Origin: an uncultured beta proteobacterium
GTDB lineage: Bacteria; Pseudomonadota; Gammaproteobacteria; Burkholderiales; SG8-39
DNA: 20,507 bases
NCBI GenBank assembly: GCA_902826155.1
Contig: CADEDU010000001.1
Location: 15,518 to 36,024, forward strand
Direction of reading: 5' to 3'
The position numbers and the translations under genes were made by a program. The notes below the pieces were generated by a model, which had not been told where the DNA came from, did not search any database, and saw only the letters and a program-made list of their open reading frames with translations. Shown one piece after another: positions 14,023 through 20,507 of the stretch; the stretch's first letter is position 1, and each line of letters opens with the position of its first letter.

Positions 14023-14706
14023 ATGCGAGTCGTGCGGCACGCCGTCCTGGGAGGGGCGCTTCTGTGTGCGCTCGGTGCCCTTGATCAGGCAGCGCTGGCG
14101 CGCGAACTAGCACCGCCGCCCGAGCCGATCGAGTTCACCGGCAAGGCCACTGCACGCGGCTGGCCGGTGACCAGGCTGTTCCTGAGCGCGCAACAGGTCG
14201 ATCTGGCCAGTGGCGATCTGGCGGCGACGGCGAAGTTCGCCACCGAGACGAAAGTAGAGACGCGCGGCGAGGGTGAGGAGCGCGAACGTTGGACCTGCTA
14301 TCTGGTTCTCGGTACACAGACCGACACCACGCTGTGGTTCGTCGCGCGCGGGTCACGCGAGCCCGCGCGTGTCGACGAGATCGTCGCGGTGCGCCAGGTA
14401 CGCGGCGAGAAGATCCCGCTCGGCTGCGAGCGATTGCCGACGCACATGCAGCCGGCGAGCTTCGATCGATGGCTGTGGCTGGGTCTGCCCGAACGCGAAG
14501 TGGTGCGTCGACTCGGCGCGCCGTCGTCACGACGTGACGACTGGGTGCGGTACGCGTTCGATGGCGTGCAGGCGCGCAAGGTGCGCACCCAACTCGGCCG
14601 CGAGGAGACCGTGCGTTACGCCAGCGCCGCGAGTCTCGAATTGCGCTATGCCGAGGGCAGGGTGGTGTCGATTCGCGCGCGGGGCACGATCCCGCGTCAG
14701 CTGTAG
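14023..14706 (+). CDS. Secreted protein with a BamE/SmpA-like stretch, function unknown
   Basis: This 227-residue protein begins with a clear signal peptide (MRVVRHAVLGGALLCALGAL, then ...AALA and a likely cleavage after about residue 26), so it should be periplasmic. The mature part is mostly beta-strand-like. LWLGLPEREVVRRLGAPS followed by WVRYAF recalls the small BamE/SmpA-type domain, where a Gly-x-x-x-x-(D/E)-V-x-x-x-(L/F)-G-x-P turn precedes a Trp/Tyr strand. There is no lipobox cysteine at the cleavage site. I do not recognise the rest. The ATG at 14023 is chosen because it starts the signal peptide and falls 16 bp after the hydratase stop; the same frame is open further upstream but overlaps that gene. 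The MFS transporter gene follows after 8 bp, so the two are probably cotranscribed. Confidence 0.8.
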   Translation: MRVVRHAVLGGALLCALGALDQAALARELAPPPEPIEFTGKATARGWPVTRLFLSAQQVDLASGDLAATAKFATETKVETRGEGEERERWTCYLVLGTQTDTTLWFVARGSREPARVDEIVAVRQVRGEKIPLGCERLPTHMQPASFDRWLWLGLPEREVVRRLGAPSSRRDDWVRYAFDGVQARKVRTQLGREETVRYASAASLELRYAEGRVVSIRARGTIPRQL

Positions 14707-14714
14707 CCGCGCCG

Positions 14715-15914
14715 GTGAACCAACCGTCCGGCGACGGCAGGCTGGTCACGGCGATGTGCCTGGCGCACTTCGCCAGCATGTGGAGCTTCTCGGCGTATCC
14801 GACGCTGTTGCCGCAGTTGCGCGACGCGTGGGGCATGACCAACACCGAAGCCGGGCTGGTGAGCGGCCTGTTCTTCGCCGGCTACATGGTCGCCGTACCG
14901 GTGCTCACCAGCCTCACCGATCGACTCGACGCGCGGCACATCTATGCCGTGGCGGCGGGCGCGGCAACGGTCGGTTCGCTCGGCATGGGGCTGCTCGCCA
15001 ACGGCGCGGTCGCAGCCGGCCTGTTCCAGATATTGCTCGGGGTGGGCATTGCCGGCACTTATATGCCCGGACTCAAGGCCCTGTCCGATCGGTTGCGCGG
15101 CGCGACGCAAAGCCGCGCGATCTCGTTCTACACCGCGACGTTCGGCCTCGGCCTTGCGTTCTCGGTGTTCCTGGCCGGCAAGCTGGGTGAACTGTTCGGC
15201 TGGCGCGTCGTGTTCATCGTCACCGCGATCGGACCGCTGATCGCCGCGGCGATCGTGCTCGGACGGCTGCGCCCGATGCCGCGCGCGAGTGGGCAGGCTC
15301 CACGCTTCCTCGATTTCCGTCCGGCGTTGCGCAATCGGCTGGCGATGGCGTTCACGTTCGGCTACACGGTCCACTGCTTCGAACTTTTCGGCTCGCGCTC
15401 ATGGTTCGTCGCGTTTCTCGATGCATCGCGCGGCAACACGGACTGGAGCCTGTCGCCCGCCGACATCCATGCCGGTGCCAATTTCATCGCGGCCTTTGCC
15501 AGCATTGCCGGCAACGAGGTCGCGTTGCGCCTGGGCCGTGCCCGGTGGATTCGCATCGCCATGCTCGCCTCCGCGCTGCTGTCCTGCGGCATCGGCTGGG
15601 CGTTCGGCGCGAGCATGACGTTGCTCGCGACATTGTGCCTGCTGCACATGGTGCTGGTGATGGGCGATTCGGCGGCGCTCACATCCGGCCTGGTCGCCAG
15701 CACCGATCCCGCGTCGCGCGGTACGGCCATGGCGCTCTACTCGACGCTCGGCTTCGGCGGCGGCTTCATTGCGCCGCTGGTGCTGGGAGCGGCCATCGAT
15801 CTGGGCGGCGGTGCGAGTGCGGCGCTCGGCTGGCAGCTTGCGTTCATCTGCCTGGGGCTCGCGCCGTTGATCGCAGCGCTGTTGCTGCGGTTCGCCGAAC
15901 CGGGCCGACGTTGA
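14715..15914 (+). CDS. MFS transporter
   Basis: This 399-residue inner-membrane protein has the size and pattern of a twelve-helix major facilitator. The cytoplasmic loop after helix 2 carries TDRLDARHI, matching the conserved Gly-x-x-x-Asp-Arg-x-x-x-Arg-type motif A in degenerate form. The central loop is around residues 185-205 (RLRPMPRASGQAPRF), separating two six-helix halves. Substrate specificity cannot be read; the family includes anion, aromatic-acid and drug carriers. The start is taken as GTG at 14715, only 8 bp after the preceding stop and without a good ribosome binding site, suggesting translational coupling; an ATG at 14754 would remove 13 residues. The FAD monooxygenase gene follows 43 bp later, so uptake of its aromatic substrate is one possibility, but that is inference from position. 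Confidence 0.9.
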   Translation: MNQPSGDGRLVTAMCLAHFASMWSFSAYPTLLPQLRDAWGMTNTEAGLVSGLFFAGYMVAVPVLTSLTDRLDARHIYAVAAGAATVGSLGMGLLANGAVAAGLFQILLGVGIAGTYMPGLKALSDRLRGATQSRAISFYTATFGLGLAFSVFLAGKLGELFGWRVVFIVTAIGPLIAAAIVLGRLRPMPRASGQAPRFLDFRPALRNRLAMAFTFGYTVHCFELFGSRSWFVAFLDASRGNTDWSLSPADIHAGANFIAAFASIAGNEVALRLGRARWIRIAMLASALLSCGIGWAFGASMTLLATLCLLHMVLVMGDSAALTSGLVASTDPASRGTAMALYSTLGFGGGFIAPLVLGAAIDLGGGASAALGWQLAFICLGLAPLIAALLLRFAEPGRR

Positions 15915-15945
15915 GCAATCCTCGCGGCCCGACGCATCGGGTAGT

Positions 15946-15951
15946 TAGAAT
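15946..15951 (+). promoter_or_regulatory. Candidate -10 box directly before the FAD monooxygenase start
   Basis: TAGAAT at 15946-15951 ends six bases before the ATG at 15958. Transcription usually begins about six to eight bases after the -10 box, which would place the first base at the start codon itself. No ribosome binding site is visible between them, in line with a leaderless mRNA. No clear -35 hexamer is present. Confidence 0.4.
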
Positions 15952-15957
15952 CCGGAC

Positions 15958-17169
15958 ATGTCCCACACCCCTGATCGCGTCATCATTGTCGGCGCCGGCC
16001 CCGTCGGATTGCTGACCGCACTCGTTCTTGCCAAACAGGAAGTCCCGGTGCTCGTGCTGGAAGCCGAGCCGGGGCTTACCCACGACCTGCGCGCCGGCAC
16101 CTATCACCCGCCGTCGATGGAGTTGATGGCCCCGTACGGCATCACCGAAGCCATGCATCGCATCGGCATCAGGGTGCCGCGCTGGCAGATCCGCGACAAG
16201 CGCGAGGGCGTGATCGTCGAGTGGGATCTGTCGACGCTCGCCGATATCACGCCGTATCCCTACCGTTTCCACCTCGAACAGCATCGGCTCACGCCGATCA
16301 TCTACGACAAGCTGCGCGAATGTGCCAACGCCGAGATCCGATTCGGCCACGAGGCGATCAATGCGGGCCAGGATGCAGATGCCGCCTACGTCGTCGTGCG
16401 TACGAAACAGGGCGACGAGCGCCTCAGCGCGCCGTGGGTCGTGGGCGCCGACGGCGGACGCAGCACGATCCGGCGCGCGTCCGGCGTGGAATTCGAAGGA
16501 TTCACCTGGCCCGAGCGGTTCGTGGTCTGCAGCACCACGCACGATTTCGAGCCGCATGGCTATGCGTTCAATGCCTATATCGCCGATCCGGACGAATGGT
16601 CGGCGATCTTCAAGATGCCCGATGCCGGTCCGCCCGGGCTGTGGCGCATCGTCTTTCCGGTGCAGCCCGACGAGTCCGATGAAACCGCGCTCAGCCTGGA
16701 GCGTTGCCAGTGGCGCATGCAGGGCTTTCTCGCTCGCAGCGAGCCGTACGCGCTCAAGTACAGGTCGATCTACAAGGTGCATCAGCGCGTGGCGTCGGAC
16801 TATCGTGCCGGCCGCCTGATCCTGGCGGGCGACGCCGCGCATCTGAACAATCCGCTGGGCGCGTTCGGTCTGAACGGCGGCATCCACGACGCGGTCAACC
16901 TCGGCGAGAAACTCGCCCGGGTGTGTCGCGGCGAGGTCGATGCATCCGAGCTCGACCGCTACACGCGCCAGCGCCGCACGGCGAACATCGAGCAGGTGCA
17001 GGCGGTATCGATCCAGAACAAGAAGCGTCTGGAAGCGCGCGACCCCGCGGTGCGGCAAGAGAATTTCGACGAACTCCGTCGCACCGCAGCCGACCCCAAG
17101 GCCGCACGCGAGTTCCTGCTCACCAGTTCAATGATCGAATCGGTCCGGCGCGCCGCCGCGGTGTCGTAG
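15958..17169 (+). CDS. FAD-dependent monooxygenase (aromatic hydroxylase type)
   Basis: This 403-residue flavoprotein belongs to the class A flavin monooxygenases (PHBH/UbiH/MhpA superfamily), which use NAD(P)H and oxygen to hydroxylate aromatic or related substrates. The three family fingerprints are present: the FAD-binding GAGPVG (12-17), the DG motif GADGGRS (163-169) and the GD motif LAGDAAH (289-295), followed by NPLGAFGLNGGIHDAVNLGEKL-like residues that close the FAD site. At about 400 residues it lacks the C-terminal thioredoxin-like extension of MhpA (about 550). The substrate is not evident. The ATG at 15958 has no ribosome binding site, but a TAGAAT box lies just upstream. The MFS gene precedes it by 43 bp; fadD follows after a 181-bp gap with no terminator I can identify. 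Confidence 0.93.
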   Translation: MSHTPDRVIIVGAGPVGLLTALVLAKQEVPVLVLEAEPGLTHDLRAGTYHPPSMELMAPYGITEAMHRIGIRVPRWQIRDKREGVIVEWDLSTLADITPYPYRFHLEQHRLTPIIYDKLRECANAEIRFGHEAINAGQDADAAYVVVRTKQGDERLSAPWVVGADGGRSTIRRASGVEFEGFTWPERFVVCSTTHDFEPHGYAFNAYIADPDEWSAIFKMPDAGPPGLWRIVFPVQPDESDETALSLERCQWRMQGFLARSEPYALKYRSIYKVHQRVASDYRAGRLILAGDAAHLNNPLGAFGLNGGIHDAVNLGEKLARVCRGEVDASELDRYTRQRRTANIEQVQAVSIQNKKRLEARDPAVRQENFDELRRTAADPKAAREFLLTSSMIESVRRAAAVS

Positions 17170-17350
17170 TTCGCCTACGGCGCTGCGGCGTTGCCGCTCT
17201 TGCCAAGGGGCGGAGCGTGCGGGAATATGGTCGCAGAGCAGCCGCGCTGCGCCGTCCGTGTGTGGTCATTGGATTGAAAGCCACCGGCGGCAGCGTTGCT
17301 CTCCGCCAAACAGCCCGCCGTTCCACCGGAGACAGGAAGCGGAATCGAAC

Positions 17351-19033
17351 ATGGAAAAAATCTGGCTGAAGAGCTATCCAAAGGGGGTTCCGCCCGAAGT
17401 GCGCTGGGACCAGTATGCGTCGGTCGGGGCGTTATTCGAAGCGAGCGCCACGAAGTATCGCGATCGCCCCGCCTATACGAATCTGGGCAAGTTCATCTCG
17501 TTCAGCGAGCTCGATCGGCTCTCGCGCCTGTTCGGCGCCTGGCTGCAATCGCGTGGTCTGGGCAAGGGCGCGCGCGTGGCGATCATGATGCCCAACGTGC
17601 TGCAGTATCCGGTGGCGGTGTTCGGCACCCTGCGCGCCGGATGCGTCGTGGTGAACTGCAATCCGCTCTATACGCCGCGCGAGCTGGAACATCAGCTCAA
17701 GGATTCAGGTGCCGAGGCCATCGTCGTGCTGGAGAACATGGCCAACACCTTGCAGGAAGTGTTGAAGGCCACGCCGGTGAAGCACGTGATCGTCGCCTCG
17801 GTCGGCGATCTGCTCGGGCTCAAGGGCTATATCGTCAACTTCGTGCTGCGCAGTGTGAAGAAGATGGTGCCGGCCTACAGCCTGCCGGGCAGCATCCGCT
17901 TCAACGACATGTTGAGCGAAGGCGAGCGCCATCAGCTCAAACCGGTCGCGGTGTCGCAGGACGATCTCGCGTTCCTGCAGTACACGGGCGGCACGACCGG
18001 CGTCTCCAAGGGCGCCATGCTGCTGCACCGGAACATCCTGGCCAATCTCGAGCAGGCCAGCGCGTGGCTGCATCCGTTCCTCGGTGATACGCAGCACACC
18101 ATCATCACGCCGCTGCCGCTCTATCACATCTTCTCGCTCACGGCGAACTGCCTGATCATGTTGAAGCTTGGCGGTTGCAACGTGCTCATCACCAATCCGC
18201 GCGACATCCCGGCGTTGGTGAAGGAACTGACCAAGCACAAGTTCACCATGTTCACTGGCGTGAACACGCTGTTCAACGCGCTACTCAACAACACCGAATT
18301 CGCCAAGCTCGACTTCTCATCGCTCAAGGTGTCGCTCGGCGGCGGCATGGCGGTGCAAAAGCCGGTGGCCGACCGCTGGAAGCAGGTGACCGGCACGACG
18401 CTGGTCGAGGCGTACGGCCTGTCGGAGACTTCACCCGCGGCAACGATCAACCCGCTCGACCTGACCGAATACAACGGCACCATCGGTCTGCCGATCTCGT
18501 CGACCGACGTCGTGCTGCGCGACGATCAGGGCAACGACGTCAAGCTGGGTGACCCCGGCGAGATCTGCATCAAGGGCCCGCAGGTGATGAAGGGTTATTG
18601 GAACCGTCCCGACGAGACGGCGAAGGTGATGACGCGCGACGGCTACTTCGCCACCGGCGATGTCGGCGTGATGGACGAGCACGGCTACATCCGCATCGTC
18701 GATCGCAAGAAGGACATGGTCCTGGTGTCGGGCTTCAACGTGTATCCGAACGAGATCGAGGGCGTGGTCGCCGGCCATCCCGGCGTGCTCGAGTGCGCGG
18801 TGGTCGGTGTGCCCGACACGCATTCGGGCGAAGTCGTGAAGCTGTTCGTGGTGAAGAAGGATGCGGCGCTCACCGAGAAGGACGTGAAGGATTACTGCGA
18901 GCAGCATCTCACCGGCTACAAACGCCCGCGGTACATCGAGTTCCGCACCGAGTTGCCCAAGACCAACGTCGGCAAGATCCTGCGGCGCGCGCTGCGCGAC
19001 GAAGAGATCGCCAAGAGCAAGAAGGCCGCCTGA
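17351..19033 (+). CDS. fadD: Long-chain fatty-acid--CoA ligase
   Basis: This 560-residue adenylate-forming enzyme activates fatty acids with ATP and CoA at the inner membrane; its length matches E. coli FadD (561). Motifs are YTGGTTGVSKGA (211-222, phosphate-binding loop), YGLSETSP (355-362), YFATGDVGVMDEHGYIRIVDR (432-452, ribose-binding Asp and hinge) and the fatty-acyl signature region DMVLVSGFNVYPNEIE. The C-terminal NVGKILRR carries the catalytic lysine (K542). The ATG at 17351 (MEKIWLKSYP) matches the family N-terminus, with GGA seven bases upstream; the frame is open back to 17258 but those residues do not fit. It is followed 133 bp later by phaZ. Fatty-acid activation next to polyester mobilisation fits carbon-store and lipid turnover. 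Confidence 0.96.
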   Translation: MEKIWLKSYPKGVPPEVRWDQYASVGALFEASATKYRDRPAYTNLGKFISFSELDRLSRLFGAWLQSRGLGKGARVAIMMPNVLQYPVAVFGTLRAGCVVVNCNPLYTPRELEHQLKDSGAEAIVVLENMANTLQEVLKATPVKHVIVASVGDLLGLKGYIVNFVLRSVKKMVPAYSLPGSIRFNDMLSEGERHQLKPVAVSQDDLAFLQYTGGTTGVSKGAMLLHRNILANLEQASAWLHPFLGDTQHTIITPLPLYHIFSLTANCLIMLKLGGCNVLITNPRDIPALVKELTKHKFTMFTGVNTLFNALLNNTEFAKLDFSSLKVSLGGGMAVQKPVADRWKQVTGTTLVEAYGLSETSPAATINPLDLTEYNGTIGLPISSTDVVLRDDQGNDVKLGDPGEICIKGPQVMKGYWNRPDETAKVMTRDGYFATGDVGVMDEHGYIRIVDRKKDMVLVSGFNVYPNEIEGVVAGHPGVLECAVVGVPDTHSGEVVKLFVVKKDAALTEKDVKDYCEQHLTGYKRPRYIEFRTELPKTNVGKILRRALRDEEIAKSKKAA

Positions 19034-19128
19034 GCCCTGCGCGTTACCAAACGTCCGAAATTGCACCGGTAACGATGCATCGGCACACCTGTCGCACGGA
19101 AATTGCTGCGACGCAGCGTAGAGTTTGC

Positions 19129-19134
19129 TATAAA
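19129..19134 (+). promoter_or_regulatory. Candidate extended -10 promoter of phaZ
   Basis: TATAAA at 19129-19134 is preceded by TG one base upstream (TGCTATAAA), the extended -10 form that tolerates a poor -35. TTGCTG at 19103-19108 is 20 bp upstream, longer than ideal. A start near 19141 would give a leader of about 26 bases containing the strong ribosome binding site of phaZ. Confidence 0.5.
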
Positions 19135-19166
19135 CGCCCCGCCCCGTCGGGCGCGAAGGAAGCCGA

Positions 19167-20396
19167 ATGCTCTACGCGTTGCACGAACTCAGTCAGACGA
19201 TGCTGGCTCCGTGGGGAGCGGCCGCCCGGCTGAGCACGCAGCTGTTCAGCGATCCGCTCAGCCCGTTTTCATACGCGCCGATGGCGCGCACCGTCGCGGC
19301 GGGGTCGGATCTGTTCGTGCGACTGACCAAGCGCTACGACAAACCCGCATTCGGCCTCGATCTCACCGCGGTCGATCAAGCCCCGGTCGGCGTGACCGAG
19401 GAGGTCGTGCTGCAACGCCCGTTCTGCACGCTGACGCATTTTCGCCGCGCGTTGAGTGCCGAGCGCGACGCCAAGGATCCGAAAGTGCTGCTGGTTGCGC
19501 CGCTATCGGGTCACTTCGCTACGCTGTTGCGTGACACGGTCCGGGCACTGCTGCCTGCGCACCGCGTGTACATCACCGACTGGGTGAACGCGAGGATGGT
19601 GCCGCTGGCCGATGGGCCATTCCACCTCGACGACTACGTCGAGTACGTGTGCGAGTTCATCCGCACGCTCGGCGAAGACGTCCACGTGATTTCGGTGTGC
19701 CAGCCGACGGTCCCGGTGCTGGCTGCGGTATCGCTGATGGCAGCACGCGGCGAGACACCCGCGCCGCGCACCATGACGATGATGGGCGGGCCGATCGATC
19801 CGCGCAACAGCCCCACGGCCGTCAACAACCTCGCGACGCAGAAGTCGCTCAACTGGTTCGAGCACAACGTCATTCATCGCGTGCCGATGCAGTATCCGGG
19901 CTTCATGCGCCGGGTGTATCCGGGCTTCCTGCAGCACGTGGGCTTCGTCGCGATGAATCCGGAACGGCACGCGCAGGCCCATTGGGACTACTACGACCAC
20001 CTGCTCAAGGGCGACGGCGAGAGCGCCGATCAGCACCGCCGCTTCTACGACGAATACAACGCGGTGCTCGATATGGCTGCCGAGTACTACCTCGACACCA
20101 TCAAAACGGTGTTCCAGGAGCACGCGCTGCCCAACGGCAACTGGCGGGTGCGCGGTGAACTGGTGCAGCCGCAGCGCATCAACAAGACTGCGCTCCTCAC
20201 CATCGAGGGCGAACTCGACGACATTTCCGGCAGCGGGCAGACCGAGGCGGCGCACGGTCTTTGCACCGGCATCCCGCGCGCCCGACGCGAGCACTTCATG
20301 GTGCCCGGCGTGGGGCACTACGGCATCTTCAGCGGCCGGCGCTGGCGCGAAGTGATCTATCCGCGCATTCACGGCTTCATCCGCAAGCACGGCTGA
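19167..20396 (+). CDS. phaZ: Intracellular polyhydroxyalkanoate depolymerase
   Basis: This 409-residue alpha/beta-hydrolase degrades stored poly(3-hydroxybutyrate) granules inside the cell. In place of the Ser lipase box it has SVCQP, making C178 the nucleophile, as in Ralstonia eutropha PhaZa1 (C183 there). The other triad residues fall at matching positions: Asp in EGELDDISG (351 or 352) and His in GVGHYGIF (H384). The N-terminus MLYALHELSQ and the absence of a signal peptide fit the intracellular class, and the length matches. The ATG at 19167 has AAGGA six bases upstream, and an extended -10 box (TGCTATAAA) precedes it, so phaZ probably has its own promoter although fadD lies just upstream on the same strand. 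No phaC, phaA, phaB or phasin gene is in the window. Confidence 0.95.
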   Translation: MLYALHELSQTMLAPWGAAARLSTQLFSDPLSPFSYAPMARTVAAGSDLFVRLTKRYDKPAFGLDLTAVDQAPVGVTEEVVLQRPFCTLTHFRRALSAERDAKDPKVLLVAPLSGHFATLLRDTVRALLPAHRVYITDWVNARMVPLADGPFHLDDYVEYVCEFIRTLGEDVHVISVCQPTVPVLAAVSLMAARGETPAPRTMTMMGGPIDPRNSPTAVNNLATQKSLNWFEHNVIHRVPMQYPGFMRRVYPGFLQHVGFVAMNPERHAQAHWDYYDHLLKGDGESADQHRRFYDEYNAVLDMAAEYYLDTIKTVFQEHALPNGNWRVRGELVQPQRINKTALLTIEGELDDISGSGQTEAAHGLCTGIPRARREHFMVPGVGHYGIFSGRRWREVIYPRIHGFIRKHG

Positions 20397-20434
20397 TCCC
20401 GGGCGAAACTCCCCTGCACGCACCAGGCTGAAAT

Positions 20435-20449
20435 CGGGCGCAAAGCCCG
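20435..20449. other. Weak hairpin after phaZ
   Basis: CGGGC (20435-20439) and GCCCG (20445-20449) can pair around a GCAAA loop, about 40 bp after the phaZ stop. There is no T-run, so it is at best a 3'-end hairpin. The remaining bases to the window edge show no recognisable gene. Confidence 0.25.
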
Positions 20450-20507
20450 CGCCGCGCTCGAGGTGTAACCTTCGGCGCTGCGCCGCGTTATTGGCCTTCG
20501 TGTCGAG

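Noticed and set aside
12426..14024. Upstream 533-codon extension of the phosphodiesterase frame, giving an apparent 880-residue protein
   Set aside because: The extension is antisense to paaY and the enoyl-CoA hydratase and has no recognisable domain; the signal peptide at 12425 marks the real start.
15844..17058. 404-codon minus-strand frame across the FAD monooxygenase gene
   Set aside because: It is antisense to a protein with all three flavin-monooxygenase fingerprints; the composition is spurious.
19042..19082. CGTTACC/GGTAACG inverted repeat and the adjacent CGATGCATCG palindrome after fadD
   Set aside because: They are short, there is no T-run to make a terminator, and they are too likely by chance to list as a regulatory site.
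19503..20423. 306-codon minus-strand frame over phaZ
   Set aside because: It is antisense to a clear PHA depolymerase with an intact triad; no motif is visible.
1..20507. CRISPR arrays, tRNA or rRNA genes, insertion sequences, phage or toxin-antitoxin genes
   Set aside because: I looked for regularly spaced repeats, tRNA-like arms, transposase motifs and small paired genes and saw none.

Overview
The window looks like chromosomal DNA from a GC-rich Gram-negative bacterium, most likely a betaproteobacterium of the Burkholderiales type or a close relative. The evidence is a glutaminyl-tRNA synthetase with the linker insertion I associate with Burkholderiales, an intracellular cysteine-type polyhydroxyalkanoate depolymerase, FadD and PaaY. 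This placement is from recall of family features, not from a search. I see no tRNA, rRNA, insertion sequence, integrase, phage gene or CRISPR array.

Layout. 1-2200: a possible tail of an upstream gene, an acetamidase/formamidase family enzyme on the minus strand, a 550-bp spacer with a 16-bp tandem repeat, and a small four-helix membrane protein closed by a clear intrinsic terminator. 2266-6163: a plus-strand cluster for the deazaflavin cofactor F420, made of a fused FO synthase (fbiC), an NADPH-dependent F420 reductase (npdG) and the phospholactate-type guanylyltransferase (cofC). 6191-10441: three minus-strand genes, namely an unknown one-helix membrane protein, a Rossmann/DUF2520 protein and glnS. 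10878-11330: a stand-alone histidine phosphotransfer protein. 11382-12425: a secreted glycerophosphodiester phosphodiesterase on the minus strand. 12555-20396: a plus-strand run of paaY, an enoyl-CoA hydratase, a secreted protein with a BamE/SmpA-like stretch, an MFS transporter, an FAD monooxygenase, fadD and phaZ.

How the genes may work together. FbiC makes FO, CofC activates the three-carbon phospho-acid that becomes the side chain, and NpdG exchanges hydride between NADP(H) and F420. The two other steps, CofD/FbiA (transfer to FO) and CofE/FbiB (glutamylation), are not in the window, nor is any recognisable F420-dependent oxidoreductase. The right half reads as acyl-CoA and aromatic-acid metabolism: fatty-acid activation, hydration of enoyl-CoA, CoA-thioester clean-up by PaaY, aromatic hydroxylation with a transporter, and mobilisation of stored polyester. 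It is a set of neighbouring short transcription units rather than one operon.

Most worth following up: the F420 cluster in a proteobacterial setting, the unknown substrate of its CofC, a perfect 16-bp palindrome just before npdG, and a probable leaderless start for the FAD monooxygenase.
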